From the NCBI GenBank assembly GCA_004000625.1, contig SAUS01000011.1, forward strand, positions 1 to 48,056: 48,056 nt of DNA. Direction: 5' to 3'. This DNA is from Candidatus Cibiobacter qucibialis (GTDB lineage Bacteria; Bacillota; Clostridia; Oscillospirales; Ruminococcaceae). The notes below the pieces were generated by a model. It searched no databases, was not told where the DNA came from, and was given only the letters and a program-made list of their open reading frames with translations. Of this stretch, positions 33,067 through 41,811 are shown in pieces (the stretch's first letter is position 1; each line of letters opens with the position of its first letter). A program made the position numbers and the translations under genes.

Positions 33067-34590
33067 TTAGTACTTCAGCTTATCCAGGGTATCCTTGTAC
33101 GGGGTATCGGCAGCGGTCTTCATCGTTGCCTGTGCCTTGTACTTGTTCAGCATCATTGCGCTGCGGGCAGGATCAGCCAAAGTGCCGGCACCGGCAATGC
33201 AGCCGCCGGGGCAGGCCATACCTTCCAGCAGATAGCCGTTGTACTTGCCGGCAGCAGCCAGCTGCATCATCTTCTTGCATTCTGCCAGGCCCTGTGCGGA
33301 AACGACCTTCACTTCGCGGGTCGGGTCTTCCTTCTTGATGACATTGACGACCGCCTGTGCAACACCGCCGCTGACGGCAAAGCCGCGGCCGTCGGCACTG
33401 GCATTGTTGAAGTTATCATTCGGGTCATCCGGCAGGTCATCAAAGTTGATCTGCTTGGCTTCAAACATGCCCATCAGTTCTTCAAATGTCAGGACAAAGT
33501 CAACCTCGCTGCGCACACTGTGGCGGCTGGCTTCCAGCTTCTTTGCGGCGCAGGGGCCGACAAAGCAGATACGGGCTGCGGGGTGATCCTGCTTCAGCAG
33601 GCGGGCAGTCAGCACCATGGGGGTCATGGTCATGCTGATGCAGTCAGCAAACTTGGGGAAGTTCTTCTTGGCCATAACGCTCCATGCCGGGCAGCAGGAG
33701 GTTCCCATGAACGGGTGCTTGGAGGGAACTTCCTCCAGGAAGTCATGCGCTTCATCAATGGTGCACAGGTCAGCACCGATGGCAACTTCTGCAGTGTTGG
33801 CAAAGCCCAGGCGCTTCATGGCCTCGCGCAGTTTGGCGGGGGTCATGTTGGGGAACTGGTTGACAAAGGCAGGTGCCACGATGGCGATGACTTCATCTCC
33901 GCGCTTGATGGACTGGATCAGCTGGAAGATCTGGCCCTTATCCACGATAGCGCCGAACGGGCAGTTGACCAGGCACATACCGCAGGATACGCACTTGTTG
34001 TAATCAATATCTGCGCGGCCATGCTCGTCAGAACGAATAGCACCAACGCCGCAAGCCTTGGCGCAGGGGCGCTCCACCTTGACGATGGCGTTGTACGGGC
34101 AGGTGGTTACGCAGCGGCCGCACTTGATGCAGAGATCCTGATCAATGTGACTGCGGCCATTGCGGAAGCTGATTGCCTTTTTGGGGCAGACCTCCTGGCA
34201 GGGGTGAGCCAGGCAGCCCTGGCACATGCTGGTAACCTTTATGATCTTTTCCGGGCACTTGTTACAGGCAAACTTGATAACGTTGATCAGTGGCGGCTCA
34301 TAGTACTTGTCAGCAATTACGCTGTGCTCCAGGTCTTCGGTAGCGGAAACGCTCTCGGTAACCGGGCGCAGAGAAAGGCCCATAGCCAGACGGATGCGTT
34401 CAGAAACAATTGCTCTCTCCAGGAAGATGCTGCTGCGCAGCGAAGAGTCCTCGCCGGGCATGATCTTAAAGGGCAGGTCCCGGATTTCCTTCGCGTAATC
34501 TGCCATTTCATTGCTCTCATAGGACATGCGGGCAACTTCGGTAAATACCTTGCGCCGAATGTCGGTTACAGGGGTATAAATGCCTCTCAT
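33067..34590 (-). CDS. Monomeric [FeFe] hydrogenase (group B-like)
   Basis: This 507 aa iron-sulfur protein should oxidise or make H2 in the cytoplasm, probably disposing of fermentation electrons through ferredoxin. Cys-rich clusters lie at about 109-135, then two 4Fe-4S ferredoxin motifs, CIKCGRCVTTCP (154-165) and CVSCGMCLVNCP (200-211). The H-cluster motifs are present: L1 TSCCPAW (297-303), L2 PCAAKK (346-351) and L3 EGMACPGGC (456-464). The Cys of L1-L3 needed to hold the cluster and the neighbouring proton-relay Cys are all there. The lack of an N-terminal 2Fe-2S domain and the size suggest group B (CpIII-like). The maturases HydEFG are not in the window. AAGGAGC precedes the ATG. A Rex-like operator lies about 150 bases upstream. 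Confidence 0.85.
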   Translation of the reverse strand: MRGIYTPVTDIRRKVFTEVARMSYESNEMADYAKEIRDLPFKIMPGEDSSLRSSIFLERAIVSERIRLAMGLSLRPVTESVSATEDLEHSVIADKYYEPPLINVIKFACNKCPEKIIKVTSMCQGCLAHPCQEVCPKKAISFRNGRSHIDQDLCIKCGRCVTTCPYNAIVKVERPCAKACGVGAIRSDEHGRADIDYNKCVSCGMCLVNCPFGAIVDKGQIFQLIQSIKRGDEVIAIVAPAFVNQFPNMTPAKLREAMKRLGFANTAEVAIGADLCTIDEAHDFLEEVPSKHPFMGTSCCPAWSVMAKKNFPKFADCISMTMTPMVLTARLLKQDHPAARICFVGPCAAKKLEASRHSVRSEVDFVLTFEELMGMFEAKQINFDDLPDDPNDNFNNASADGRGFAVSGGVAQAVVNVIKKEDPTREVKVVSAQGLAECKKMMQLAAAGKYNGYLLEGMACPGGCIAGAGTLADPARSAMMLNKYKAQATMKTAADTPYKDTLDKLKY

Positions 34591-34737
34591 TGTGCTTATG
34601 CTCCTTACACAAAACTTCTAATTGGCCGTATATGCAAAGCCGCGGTTCGGCCCCGCACACGCACATTTGCTGGATGTGCGCCGCAATGGAAATTGCTGTT
34701 CTCCATGCTCTAAGTTAAAATAATAACGATACGGCTC

Positions 34738-34755
34738 CTGTTAAGATTTTACCAA
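34738..34755 (-). promoter_or_regulatory. Candidate Rex (redox) operator
   Basis: The minus strand reads TTGGTAAAATCTTAACAG. It matches the clostridial Rex pattern TTGTTAA-N4-TTAACAA at 12 of 14 defined bases, one mismatch in each half. It lies about 150 bases before the hydrogenase ATG. A possible promoter overlaps it (TTAACA at 34744-34739, 16 bases, TATTTT at 34722-34717), so bound Rex would block RNA polymerase when NADH is low. This is a pattern match only. Confidence 0.5.
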
Positions 34756-34835
34756 GAAACCGCCTTTATTACAAGAGGAAAACCCGGAAATTCAAGAAAA
34801 AACCGCGCAAATTTTATGTTTTCCCACCTTGTCCA

Positions 34836-36134
34836 TCACTGTGCCTGGGCGCGGCAGCGCTTGCCGTCCCATTCACCCAGTGTTACGGTCACGATTTCAC
34901 CGCTTTTGTGTCCCGGCGCATTGACCACAACTGGCAGATATTGTTTGGTGTATCCGGTGAACAAGGTGGAGGACAGTGGGGTTTCCAGCAGCACCTGTGC
35001 CGTGCGCCCCTGTGCTGCATGGGCCAGTTCTGCGCGTACCTTCTCCACAGCGGCGGTCATGCGACGGCTGCGGGATTCCTTTTCATGCTCCGGAACCTGA
35101 TTCGGAAAATCGAACGCGGGCGTTCCTTCGCGGCGAGAATAGGGGAAAACATGTACTTTCAAAAAGCGCTGTCCTGCCACAAATGCCATGCTGTCCTCAA
35201 AATCCTGCTCCGTCTCACCGGGAAAGCCCACAATCACATCGGTCGTAATGCTCACGTTTTCCTCGCCAAAAGCTTCTCGCAGCTTTGCGGCAACGGCGGC
35301 ATACTGTTCCGTGGTATAAGGGCGGCGCATGGCGCGCAGAGTCTTGCTGCTGCCGCTTTGCAGGCTCAGATGGAACTGCGGGCAAAGCTTCGGCACAGCA
35401 GCCAGGCGGCGGATATCGTCATCCGTCAGCATATCCGGGTCAAGGCTGCCCAAGCGGATGCGCTCAATGCCCGCCACAGCCGCCACATGTTCCACCAGCT
35501 CCGCCAGGCCCGTTCCGGTATCTTTGCCATAGCTGGGCAGGCTGATTGCCGTCAGCACAACTTCACAGTAACCGGATGCCGCCAGGCGGCGCAGTTCTTC
35601 CAGAATGCTTATTTCGCTGCGGCTGCGCACCGGGCCGCGGGCGCGGGGAATCACGCAATAAGCGCAGCGGCGGTTGCAGCCATCTTCTACCTTCACAAAT
35701 GCGCGGGTGTGATCTGCAAAGCGGTCCATCGGCAGTTCTTCAAAGCTTTCGCCCTTCTGGTGCGGGCGAATGTCCACCACCTTGGTTTCCTCGCCGTTCA
35801 ACACTTTTTGCACATCCTGCAAAATGGCGTGGCGGTTGCCGGAACCCGTTACCACATCGGCTTCTTCAATTTTAGCGGCTTCTTCCGGGAACGCCTGCGG
35901 GTAACAGCCCGTCAGAACTGTCACCGCGCCGGGGTTTTCGCGTTTGGCGCGGCGCAGCCATTTGCGGCTTTTCTGGTCGCCAAAGTTCGTCACGGTGCAG
36001 CTGTTGACCACATAAACATCCGCACCGTCTTTTTCTTCCACTACGGTAAACCCATTTTGCTCAAACAGCTGGGCCAACGCACCCGTTTCGTTCTGGTTGA
36101 CTTTACAGCCGAGGGTATAAAAACAAACTCTCAT
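34836..36134 (-). CDS. mtaB: tRNA t6A37 methylthiotransferase MtaB
   Basis: MtaB (432 aa) is a radical SAM enzyme that adds a methylthio group to t6A37 in tRNAs reading ANN codons. The N-terminal UPF0004 domain starts MRVCFYTLGCKVNQNET, the MtaB signature, with further cluster cysteines in VVNSCTVTN and LTGCYPQ. The radical SAM motif is CNRRCAYCVIPRARGP. A C-terminal TRAM domain ends the protein. It has its own promoter at 36172-36200. No convincing terminator separates it from the hydrogenase gene, 245 bases downstream. Confidence 0.94.
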   Translation of the reverse strand: MRVCFYTLGCKVNQNETGALAQLFEQNGFTVVEEKDGADVYVVNSCTVTNFGDQKSRKWLRRAKRENPGAVTVLTGCYPQAFPEEAAKIEEADVVTGSGNRHAILQDVQKVLNGEETKVVDIRPHQKGESFEELPMDRFADHTRAFVKVEDGCNRRCAYCVIPRARGPVRSRSEISILEELRRLAASGYCEVVLTAISLPSYGKDTGTGLAELVEHVAAVAGIERIRLGSLDPDMLTDDDIRRLAAVPKLCPQFHLSLQSGSSKTLRAMRRPYTTEQYAAVAAKLREAFGEENVSITTDVIVGFPGETEQDFEDSMAFVAGQRFLKVHVFPYSRREGTPAFDFPNQVPEHEKESRSRRMTAAVEKVRAELAHAAQGRTAQVLLETPLSSTLFTGYTKQYLPVVVNAPGHKSGEIVTVTLGEWDGKRCRAQAQ

Positions 36135-36171
36135 CGTATTCCGTCCTTCTATTGGTTAACGCTCTATCAGT

Positions 36172-36200
36172 ATTATAATAGAATCTGCCCATTCTGACAA
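36172..36200 (-). promoter_or_regulatory. Sigma-A promoter of mtaB
   Basis: On the minus strand, TTGTCA (36200-36195), a 17 base spacer and a perfect TATAAT (36177-36172). The start lies about 30 bases before the mtaB ATG. Confidence 0.82.
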
Positions 36201-36348
36201 GGCTCCACCGCCCACACAGAAAAAGATGAGTGGTAATACCATGCGGCTGCAATAAACATCCCTTATACCGCATACAATATCACCAAAGCAAAAAACATTC
36301 TTGCCGGGCAGCGCCCGGCCAAAGACGATGGCAGGGGAGGCTTTGGTC

Positions 36349-37512
36349 ATGAAAAAGCGGGTTGCAGCCCTGATTTTGGGATTATTTTTTATCTTGAATG
36401 CGCTGCCCTGTGCAGCGCTGGATATTAACCCGGCCACCGATCGGGATTTTGATGTTCCCTGCCAGGCGGCTATCCTGATTGATGAAGATTCCGGCACAGT
36501 CTTATATGAAAAGAACGCCGACGAGTCCCGCCCTATCGCCTCCATCACCAAGATTATGACGCTGCTGTTGACCTTTGAAGCACTGGAAGCAGGGAAGGTC
36601 AGCCTGAGTGATATCGTCCCCGTATCCGAACACGCCTATCATATGGGTGGAAGCCAGATTTGGCTGGAACCCGGCGAACAGCTGACATTAGATGAAATGC
36701 TGAAAGCCATCTGTATTTCCTCCGCCAATGATGCCGCAGTAGCCGTTGCCGAATTTATTGGTGGCAGCGAGCCGGTATTTGTGGAGCGCATGAACGCCCG
36801 CGCCAAAGAGCTGGGTATGCAGAGCACCACGTTCCGCAACGCCTGCGGGCTGGATGAAGACGGCCACCTTTCCACCGCGCGCGATGTTGCCATCATGAGC
36901 CGGGAAATGCTGCTGAACCACCCGGAAATTGAAAATTACTGCACTGTATGGATGGATACCCTGCGCGGCGGTGCAACCCAACTGGTGAACACCAACAAAC
37001 TGCTGAAAAGTTATAATGGCATCACCGGGCTGAAAACGGGAACAACCGGCAAGGCCGGTGTGTGCATCTCCGCCAGTGCATCGCGGGATGATTTGCGGCT
37101 GATTGCTGTTGTGCTGGGTTCTTCCAGCGGCAAGGAGCGCTTTGCCGCTGCCACCAGCCTGCTGGATTATGGCTTCGCTATGTTTGAAAGTGCGCTGGTT
37201 CCCATCCCGGCAGACGCCCCCAAAACACTGCCCGTGCAGAAGGGTGAAGAGCCCGCGCTGGAACTATGTTACACCGCGCCGGAGCGCTGCCTGGCCGTAA
37301 AAGGGCAGGGCAGCGCCCTGCAAGCTGAAGTTGAACTTCCGCAAACGCTGGAGGCTCCCATCCGGGAAGGTTCGGTTATCGGCAGCCTAAACATCAAAAA
37401 CAGCCAGGGCATTTTGCAAAGCTGCCCAATTATTGCGGCAGAATCCGTTGACGCGCGCAGTTTTAGCGGTTGTTTCCGGCGTGTTGTCAATGCTTTATGG
37501 CTTACAGCGTAA
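36349..37512 (+). CDS. D-alanyl-D-alanine carboxypeptidase (PBP5/DacF family)
   Basis: This exported enzyme (387 aa) trims the terminal D-Ala from peptidoglycan stem peptides. A signal peptide covers about residues 1-23 (KKRVAALILGLFFILNALPC). The penicillin-binding motifs are intact: S65-I-T-K68, S125-A-N127 and K229-T-G231. The C-terminal domain after about residue 290 is the beta-rich PBP5 C domain, and the end (FRRVVNALWLTA) may be an amphipathic membrane anchor. I chose the ATG at 36349 after GGGGAGG; the signal peptide would be buried with the upstream start at 36301. It could be DacF or DacB; sequence alone does not decide. Confidence 0.92.
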   Translation: MKKRVAALILGLFFILNALPCAALDINPATDRDFDVPCQAAILIDEDSGTVLYEKNADESRPIASITKIMTLLLTFEALEAGKVSLSDIVPVSEHAYHMGGSQIWLEPGEQLTLDEMLKAICISSANDAAVAVAEFIGGSEPVFVERMNARAKELGMQSTTFRNACGLDEDGHLSTARDVAIMSREMLLNHPEIENYCTVWMDTLRGGATQLVNTNKLLKSYNGITGLKTGTTGKAGVCISASASRDDLRLIAVVLGSSSGKERFAAATSLLDYGFAMFESALVPIPADAPKTLPVQKGEEPALELCYTAPERCLAVKGQGSALQAEVELPQTLEAPIREGSVIGSLNIKNSQGILQSCPIIAAESVDARSFSGCFRRVVNALWLTA

Positions 37513-37551
37513 GGTTTTGTGCAAAACGAATGAAAAACGCCAGGTTTTGGC

Positions 37552-37580
37552 TTGACAATCAAGCACAAAAACTGTATCAT
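37552..37580 (+). promoter_or_regulatory. Sigma-A promoter of pgi
   Basis: A perfect TTGACA (37552-37557), a 17 base spacer and TATCAT (37575-37580), about 35 bases before the pgi ATG. Confidence 0.85.
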
Positions 37581-37616
37581 GAAGTTACTAAATTATGGAT
37601 GAGGAGGATTTAAGCG

Positions 37617-38948
37617 ATGAGTGTCAAATACAATGGCAAACATCTTGCAAAGTTTATCCGTCCCGAAGAATATGATACGATCTTCCCGCAGGTCGAGCTT
37701 GCCCACCAGCAGTTGGAATCCCGTTCCGGTGCTGGCAATGATTTTTTGGGCTGGCTGGACCTGCCTGTTAATTATGACAAGGAAGAGTTCGCCCGTATCA
37801 AGGAAGCAGCCAAAAAGATCCGTGAAGATTCCGATGTGCTGCTGGTCGCCGGTATCGGCGGCTCTTACCTGGGCGCACGCGCTGTTGTCGAAGCAGTCAA
37901 GGGTCTGTATCACAACGATACCGAGGACGGCCTGAAGATTTATTTCTGCGGTAACACAATTTCTCCCACTTACCTGAACGACATCATTAAGGTGACCAAG
38001 GGTAAGCGTTTCTCCATCAATGTTATTTCTAAATCCGGTACCACCACCGAAACCGCTCTGGCGTTCCGCGTTCTGCGCAAGTTGCTGGAAGATTCCGTTG
38101 GCCCGGAAGAGGCGAACAAGCGTATTTATGCCACCACTGACCGTGCCAAAGGCACCCTGAAGCAGCTGGCTGATGCACAGGGCTGGCCGACCTTTGTTGT
38201 TCCTGATGATGTTGGCGGCCGTTACTCTGTTCTGACTGCCGTTGGTCTGCTGCCCATCGCCTGTGCCGGTATCGACATTGATGCCCTGATGAAAGGTGCT
38301 GCTGATGCCCGCGAAGCTTACAGCGTTTGCAGCAAGGATAACGATGCTTATCGTTATGCGATGACCCGCAACATCCTGTACCGCAAGGGCAAGGTTGTGG
38401 AAACCCTGGCCGCTTTTGAGCCCGACTTTACCATGATGAACGAATGGTACAAGCAGCTGTTTGGCGAAAGCGAAGGCAAAGACCAGAAAGGTCTGATGCC
38501 GACTTCCTGCATCTTCTCGACTGACCTGCACTCCATGGGCCAGTTCCTGCAGGATGGTAGCCGCACGATGTTCGAGACTTATGTCGATATTAAGAATACC
38601 CGTGAAGATTTTTACATTGAACCGCTGGAAGGCAACTTTGATGGTCTGAATTTCCTAGCTGACCAGAACATGAGCGTTGTAAACCGCAAGGCCATGGAAG
38701 GCACCATTCTGGCCCATAATGATGGCGGCGTGCCGATCGGCGTGATTGAAGTAGATTCTCTGGATGCTTATAATGTTGGCTACCTGATTTACTTCTTCTG
38801 GAAAGCATGCGCTGTTTCCGGTTATCTGCTGAGCGTCAATCCGTTTGACCAGCCCGGCGTGGAAAGCTACAAAAAGAACATGTTTGCCCTGCTTGGCAAA
38901 CCTGGTTATGAGGATCGCAAAGCGGAGCTGGAGGCAAAGCTTGGCTAA
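37617..38948 (+). CDS. pgi: Glucose-6-phosphate isomerase Pgi
   Basis: Pgi (443 aa) interconverts glucose 6-phosphate and fructose 6-phosphate in glycolysis. The length fits the short Firmicutes form. Sugar phosphate-binding SIS motifs are visible: VAGIGGSYLGARAV near residue 80, NVISKSGTTTETALAFR near 140, and the C-terminal NPFDQPGVESYKKNM. GATGAGGAGG precedes the ATG. A small P-loop protein gene follows after 38 bases, probably in the same transcript. Confidence 0.96.
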   Translation: MSVKYNGKHLAKFIRPEEYDTIFPQVELAHQQLESRSGAGNDFLGWLDLPVNYDKEEFARIKEAAKKIREDSDVLLVAGIGGSYLGARAVVEAVKGLYHNDTEDGLKIYFCGNTISPTYLNDIIKVTKGKRFSINVISKSGTTTETALAFRVLRKLLEDSVGPEEANKRIYATTDRAKGTLKQLADAQGWPTFVVPDDVGGRYSVLTAVGLLPIACAGIDIDALMKGAADAREAYSVCSKDNDAYRYAMTRNILYRKGKVVETLAAFEPDFTMMNEWYKQLFGESEGKDQKGLMPTSCIFSTDLHSMGQFLQDGSRTMFETYVDIKNTREDFYIEPLEGNFDGLNFLADQNMSVVNRKAMEGTILAHNDGGVPIGVIEVDSLDAYNVGYLIYFFWKACAVSGYLLSVNPFDQPGVESYKKNMFALLGKPGYEDRKAELEAKLG

Positions 38949-38986
38949 TGCCTGTTTCCGCTTCAATATAAAGGAGGTCACTTCTT

Positions 38987-39391
38987 ATGATTAAACTGAT
39001 CGTTGGCGCCAAAGGCTCCGGCAAAACCAAGACCATGATCGATATGATCAACAACGCAACCAAGACCACTTCCGGCAACATCGTTGTTATTGAGAAGTCC
39101 ATGAAACTTACCACCGAGATTAACCACGCAGCCCGCCTGCTGGACGCCGATGAATACGACATCAACGGCGCTGATATGCTGTACGGTTTTGTTGCTGGTG
39201 TTCTGGCTGGTAACTATGATATCACCGAACTGTTCATTGACGGCATCCTGAAAATCGTTGACCACAACATGGATGCAGCCGCCAAGGTCCTGGCTGAGAT
39301 TGATAAGATTGCAGGCAATAGTGTTGAGGTTGTTGTGACCGTATCCGCTGATCAGGCTTCTCTGCCGGAAGGCATCAAGAAGTACCTGTAA
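38987..39391 (+). CDS. Small P-loop ATP-binding protein of unknown role
   Basis: I recognise only the nucleotide-binding start of this 134 aa protein. MIKLIVGAKGSGKT holds a Walker A motif (residues 7-14). A second, Walker B-like stretch ELFIDGILKI lies near residue 80, and VEVVVTVSAD near 115 could be a sensor strand. The size is too small for a full AAA or ABC ATPase. It resembles compact NTPases in Clostridia annotated loosely as ATP-binding or PilT-like, but that name would be unsafe. AAGGAGGTCA precedes the ATG. It follows pgi and is followed by a terminator-like hairpin. Confidence 0.75.
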   Translation: MIKLIVGAKGSGKTKTMIDMINNATKTTSGNIVVIEKSMKLTTEINHAARLLDADEYDINGADMLYGFVAGVLAGNYDITELFIDGILKIVDHNMDAAAKVLAEIDKIAGNSVEVVVTVSADQASLPEGIKKYL

Positions 39392-39413
39392 AAGCATTGT
39401 CCTTTAAGTAACT

Positions 39414-39446
39414 GGGGGCAGGCGCTGCAAGAGCCTGCCCCTTTGG
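39414..39446 (+). terminator. Terminator-like hairpin after the P-loop gene
   Basis: A 9 bp stem, GGGGCAGGC (39415-39423) with GCCTGCCCC (39433-39441), is followed only by TTTGG, a weak T run. Confidence 0.6.
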
Positions 39447-39545
39447 TATGCCGTGCAAAAGCAGTGGCTTTTGCCGCAATACAACTGCCCATCCGATTGA
39501 AAAGAGCGGGAAAATCAAATTCTTTTACTTTTTTCTGTTTTTTTG

Positions 39546-39574
39546 TTGACAAGATGGGTCGACTTGTGTATACT
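39546..39574 (+). promoter_or_regulatory. Sigma-A promoter of yceD-rpmF
   Basis: A perfect TTGACA (39546-39551), a 17 base spacer and TATACT (39569-39574), 27 bases before the yceD ATG. This is among the best promoters in the window. Confidence 0.88.
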
Positions 39575-39601
39575 AGATAAGCAACCTTTTGAGGTGTAAC
39601 T

Positions 39602-40102
39602 ATGCGCTTTGATATTCGGAACTATTTCAAAACGGGCAAAACGCCCTATACAGCGCAATTTTCTGAAGATTTCTCCACAGAAAATTTTGATGGAAGTGTG
39701 ATCCGTGAACCGGTCACAGGTTCTTTTCAGGCTGTGCCCACTGCTGATGGTGTGGTCATGCAGCTGACGATTGCCGCTGAAACCGATGCCGAATGTGCAC
39801 GTTGCCTTACACCCATTCACCAGAGTTATAATTTTAGTGTGGATTATTTCGTCAAAGAGCGTGAGCTTGATGACCCGGACTTTGAGTTACCGCTGGATGA
39901 AAAAGGCTGCTTGGATATACGGGAGCTCGTGTACCAGGAATTGATTTTCAAAATTCCGCGGGTACTTTTATGTAGCCCCGATTGTCAAGGCCTATGCCCC
40001 ATCTGTGGCAAAAGGAAGGCGGCAGGATGTAACTGCCAACCGGCAGACGAAGCTGCCCCTGCAGATGCCCGGCTTAGCATATTAAAACAACTGCTTAGTT
40101 GA
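39602..40102 (+). CDS. yceD: YceD family protein (DUF177)
   Basis: YceD (166 aa) is a conserved protein next to rpmF in most bacteria; it has been tied to 23S rRNA levels, but the mechanism is open. The motif ECARCLTPIHQSYNFSVDYF and the later RELVYQELIFKIPRVLLCSP lead to a Cys-rich end, CQGLCPICGK, which may bind zinc. AGGTG lies before the ATG. rpmF follows 24 bases later, the usual order. Confidence 0.9.
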   Translation: MRFDIRNYFKTGKTPYTAQFSEDFSTENFDGSVIREPVTGSFQAVPTADGVVMQLTIAAETDAECARCLTPIHQSYNFSVDYFVKERELDDPDFELPLDEKGCLDIRELVYQELIFKIPRVLLCSPDCQGLCPICGKRKAAGCNCQPADEAAPADARLSILKQLLS

Positions 40103-40126
40103 ATTTCACCAAGGAGGTGCTTAAAA

Positions 40127-40315
40127 ATGGCAGTACCCAAGAGAAAACAATCCAAAGCCCGTCGCGATAAACGCCGTTCTAACGTTTGGAAGCTGGAGGC
40201 TCCTACGCTGGTGAAATGTCCTCAGTGTGGCGAACTCAAGGTGCCCCATCAGGTTTGTGGCAAGTGTGGCTACTACAAGGGCGTCGAAGTTGTCAAGGTT
40301 AGCAAAGAGGCTTAA
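40127..40315 (+). CDS. rpmF: Ribosomal protein L32 (bL32)
   Basis: L32 (62 aa) is a small protein of the 50S subunit. The start MAVPKRKQSKARRDKRRS is the family signature. A zinc ribbon follows, CPQCGELKVPHQVCGKC, so this is the zinc-binding form. AAGGAGGTG precedes the ATG. It shares a transcript with yceD and is followed by a terminator. Confidence 0.97.
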   Translation: MAVPKRKQSKARRDKRRSNVWKLEAPTLVKCPQCGELKVPHQVCGKCGYYKGVEVVKVSKEA

Positions 40316-40324
40316 TTGCTTCTT

Positions 40325-40354
40325 AAAGGGAGGGGCTGTGCCTCTCCCTTTTTC
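40325..40354 (+). terminator. Rho-independent terminator after rpmF
   Basis: GGGAGGGGC (40328-40336) pairs with GCCTCTCCC (40340-40348) with one mismatch around a TGT loop, followed by five T. Confidence 0.8.
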
Positions 40355-40398
40355 TTGTTTATCCCCATTTTTTATTCTGCCGGAAAGGAGCTGCCACT

Positions 40399-41751
40399 AT
40401 GCCGCTGCATCTTGTCAGTGTTGATGAACATTCCCCCGCACAGCGTTTGGGCTTGGAACCTGGCTGTACGCTGTTGGCCATTGATGGTAACCCCCTGAAC
40501 GATGCATTGGACTATCAGTTTTATACCTCTGCGCCGCATTTCACTCTGACGATCTGCCAGAATGGTGTACAGCAGCAAATTTCTGTTGAAAAAGGGGAAT
40601 ATGAGCCTTTCGGCTGCAATTTCAAAACATACCTTGGTGATGAAAAGCACAGTTGTGCTAACCATTGCATGTTCTGTTTTATTGACCAGCTGCCCCCTGG
40701 TATGCGGGAACCGCTTTACTTTAAGGATGACGATGAACGTCTTTCCTTTTTGTATGGCAATTATATCACGATGACCAACCTGACGGACCGTGAGGTTGAG
40801 CGCATTATCAAGCTGCATATCAGCCCTATTTTCATCTCGGTGCACACCACCAACCCCCAGCTGCGGGTACGCATGATGGCAAACAAGCGCGCAGCCGAAA
40901 CCCTGCGCTATCTGGACGTGTTTGCCAAAGGCGGCATTGATATGAACTGCCAGCTGGTGTTATGCCGCGGCATCAATGATGGAGACGAGCTACGCCGCAC
41001 GCTGGACGACCTGTTGCGGCTACGGCCGCAGGTGGAAAGTATTGCTGCCGTGCCCGCCGGTGTAACAGCCTACCGTAAGGGGCTGTTTAAGCTGACGCCT
41101 TACGACCAGCAGTCCGCCGCCGAAACACTGGACATCATGGAGGAATATTGTGCCCGCTGCCGGAAACAGTACGGCCGCAGTGTTGTTTACCCCAGTGATG
41201 AATGGTATCTGCTGGCGGGGAGGGAAGTTCCCCCTGCTGAATTCTATGACAACTATGACCAGCTGGAAGACGGCGTTGGCATGTGGCGGATGTATCATGA
41301 TTCCTTCTGGGATGAACTGCAGATCCCACGCAGCAATGTGGAACCGCGCAGCATTGATGTTGTGACCGGAACCCTTGCCGCGCCGCTTATCCGCAAAATG
41401 GCAGAAGCCACCCATGCCAAATACCCGCAGATCTCCGTTACCGTACACGCCATCCAGAACGATTATTTTGGCGGCACTGTCAGCGTTGCGGGCCTTGTGA
41501 CGGGAACGGATATCATCAAGCAATGCAAGGGCAATTTGAGCAGCAATATTCTTTGTGTTCCCGAAGTGATGCTCCGGGACGAAAAAGACCGCTTTTTGGA
41601 TGATCTCACCGCCAAGCAGCTGGGGGAGGCCCTTGGCTGTGAGATTGAGGTTATCCCAACCGATGGTGCCGGTGGGTGCAAAGCTTACCTTGGGGAACTG
41701 AAGCCAAAACCCAAACGCAAAAAGCTGCATTTTTCTTTTGGTGGGCGGTAA
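40399..41751 (+). CDS. DUF512 radical SAM-like protein with PDZ domain
   Basis: This 450 aa protein has an N-terminal PDZ-like part (LVSVDEHSPAQRLGLEPGC) and then CANHCMFCFIDQLPPGMR, a CxxxCxxC iron-sulfur motif as in radical SAM enzymes. The LSFLYGNYITMTNL block and C-terminal DUF512 region are family marks. The family is widespread in Clostridia, often beside der, as here, and its reaction is unknown. GGAAAGGAG precedes the ATG. The gap of 60 bases to der has no terminator, so they are probably co-transcribed. A role in ribosome or RNA modification would be a guess from the neighbours. Confidence 0.87.
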   Translation: MPLHLVSVDEHSPAQRLGLEPGCTLLAIDGNPLNDALDYQFYTSAPHFTLTICQNGVQQQISVEKGEYEPFGCNFKTYLGDEKHSCANHCMFCFIDQLPPGMREPLYFKDDDERLSFLYGNYITMTNLTDREVERIIKLHISPIFISVHTTNPQLRVRMMANKRAAETLRYLDVFAKGGIDMNCQLVLCRGINDGDELRRTLDDLLRLRPQVESIAAVPAGVTAYRKGLFKLTPYDQQSAAETLDIMEEYCARCRKQYGRSVVYPSDEWYLLAGREVPPAEFYDNYDQLEDGVGMWRMYHDSFWDELQIPRSNVEPRSIDVVTGTLAAPLIRKMAEATHAKYPQISVTVHAIQNDYFGGTVSVAGLVTGTDIIKQCKGNLSSNILCVPEVMLRDEKDRFLDDLTAKQLGEALGCEIEVIPTDGAGGCKAYLGELKPKPKRKKLHFSFGGR

Positions 41752-41811
41752 TCCCGCCCGTATTTGCGGTGCAAACCGCATAAACTTTATTATGTAAGGA
41801 GGCATTTGACT

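Noticed and set aside
33520..34713. 397 aa open frame on the plus strand, antisense to the hydrogenase gene
   Set aside because: The opposite strand encodes a complete [FeFe] hydrogenase with all motifs; this frame is a GC-rich shadow with no domain or ribosome site.
34908..36197. 429 aa open frame antisense to mtaB
   Set aside because: It mirrors a clear MtaB gene and has no recognisable motif.
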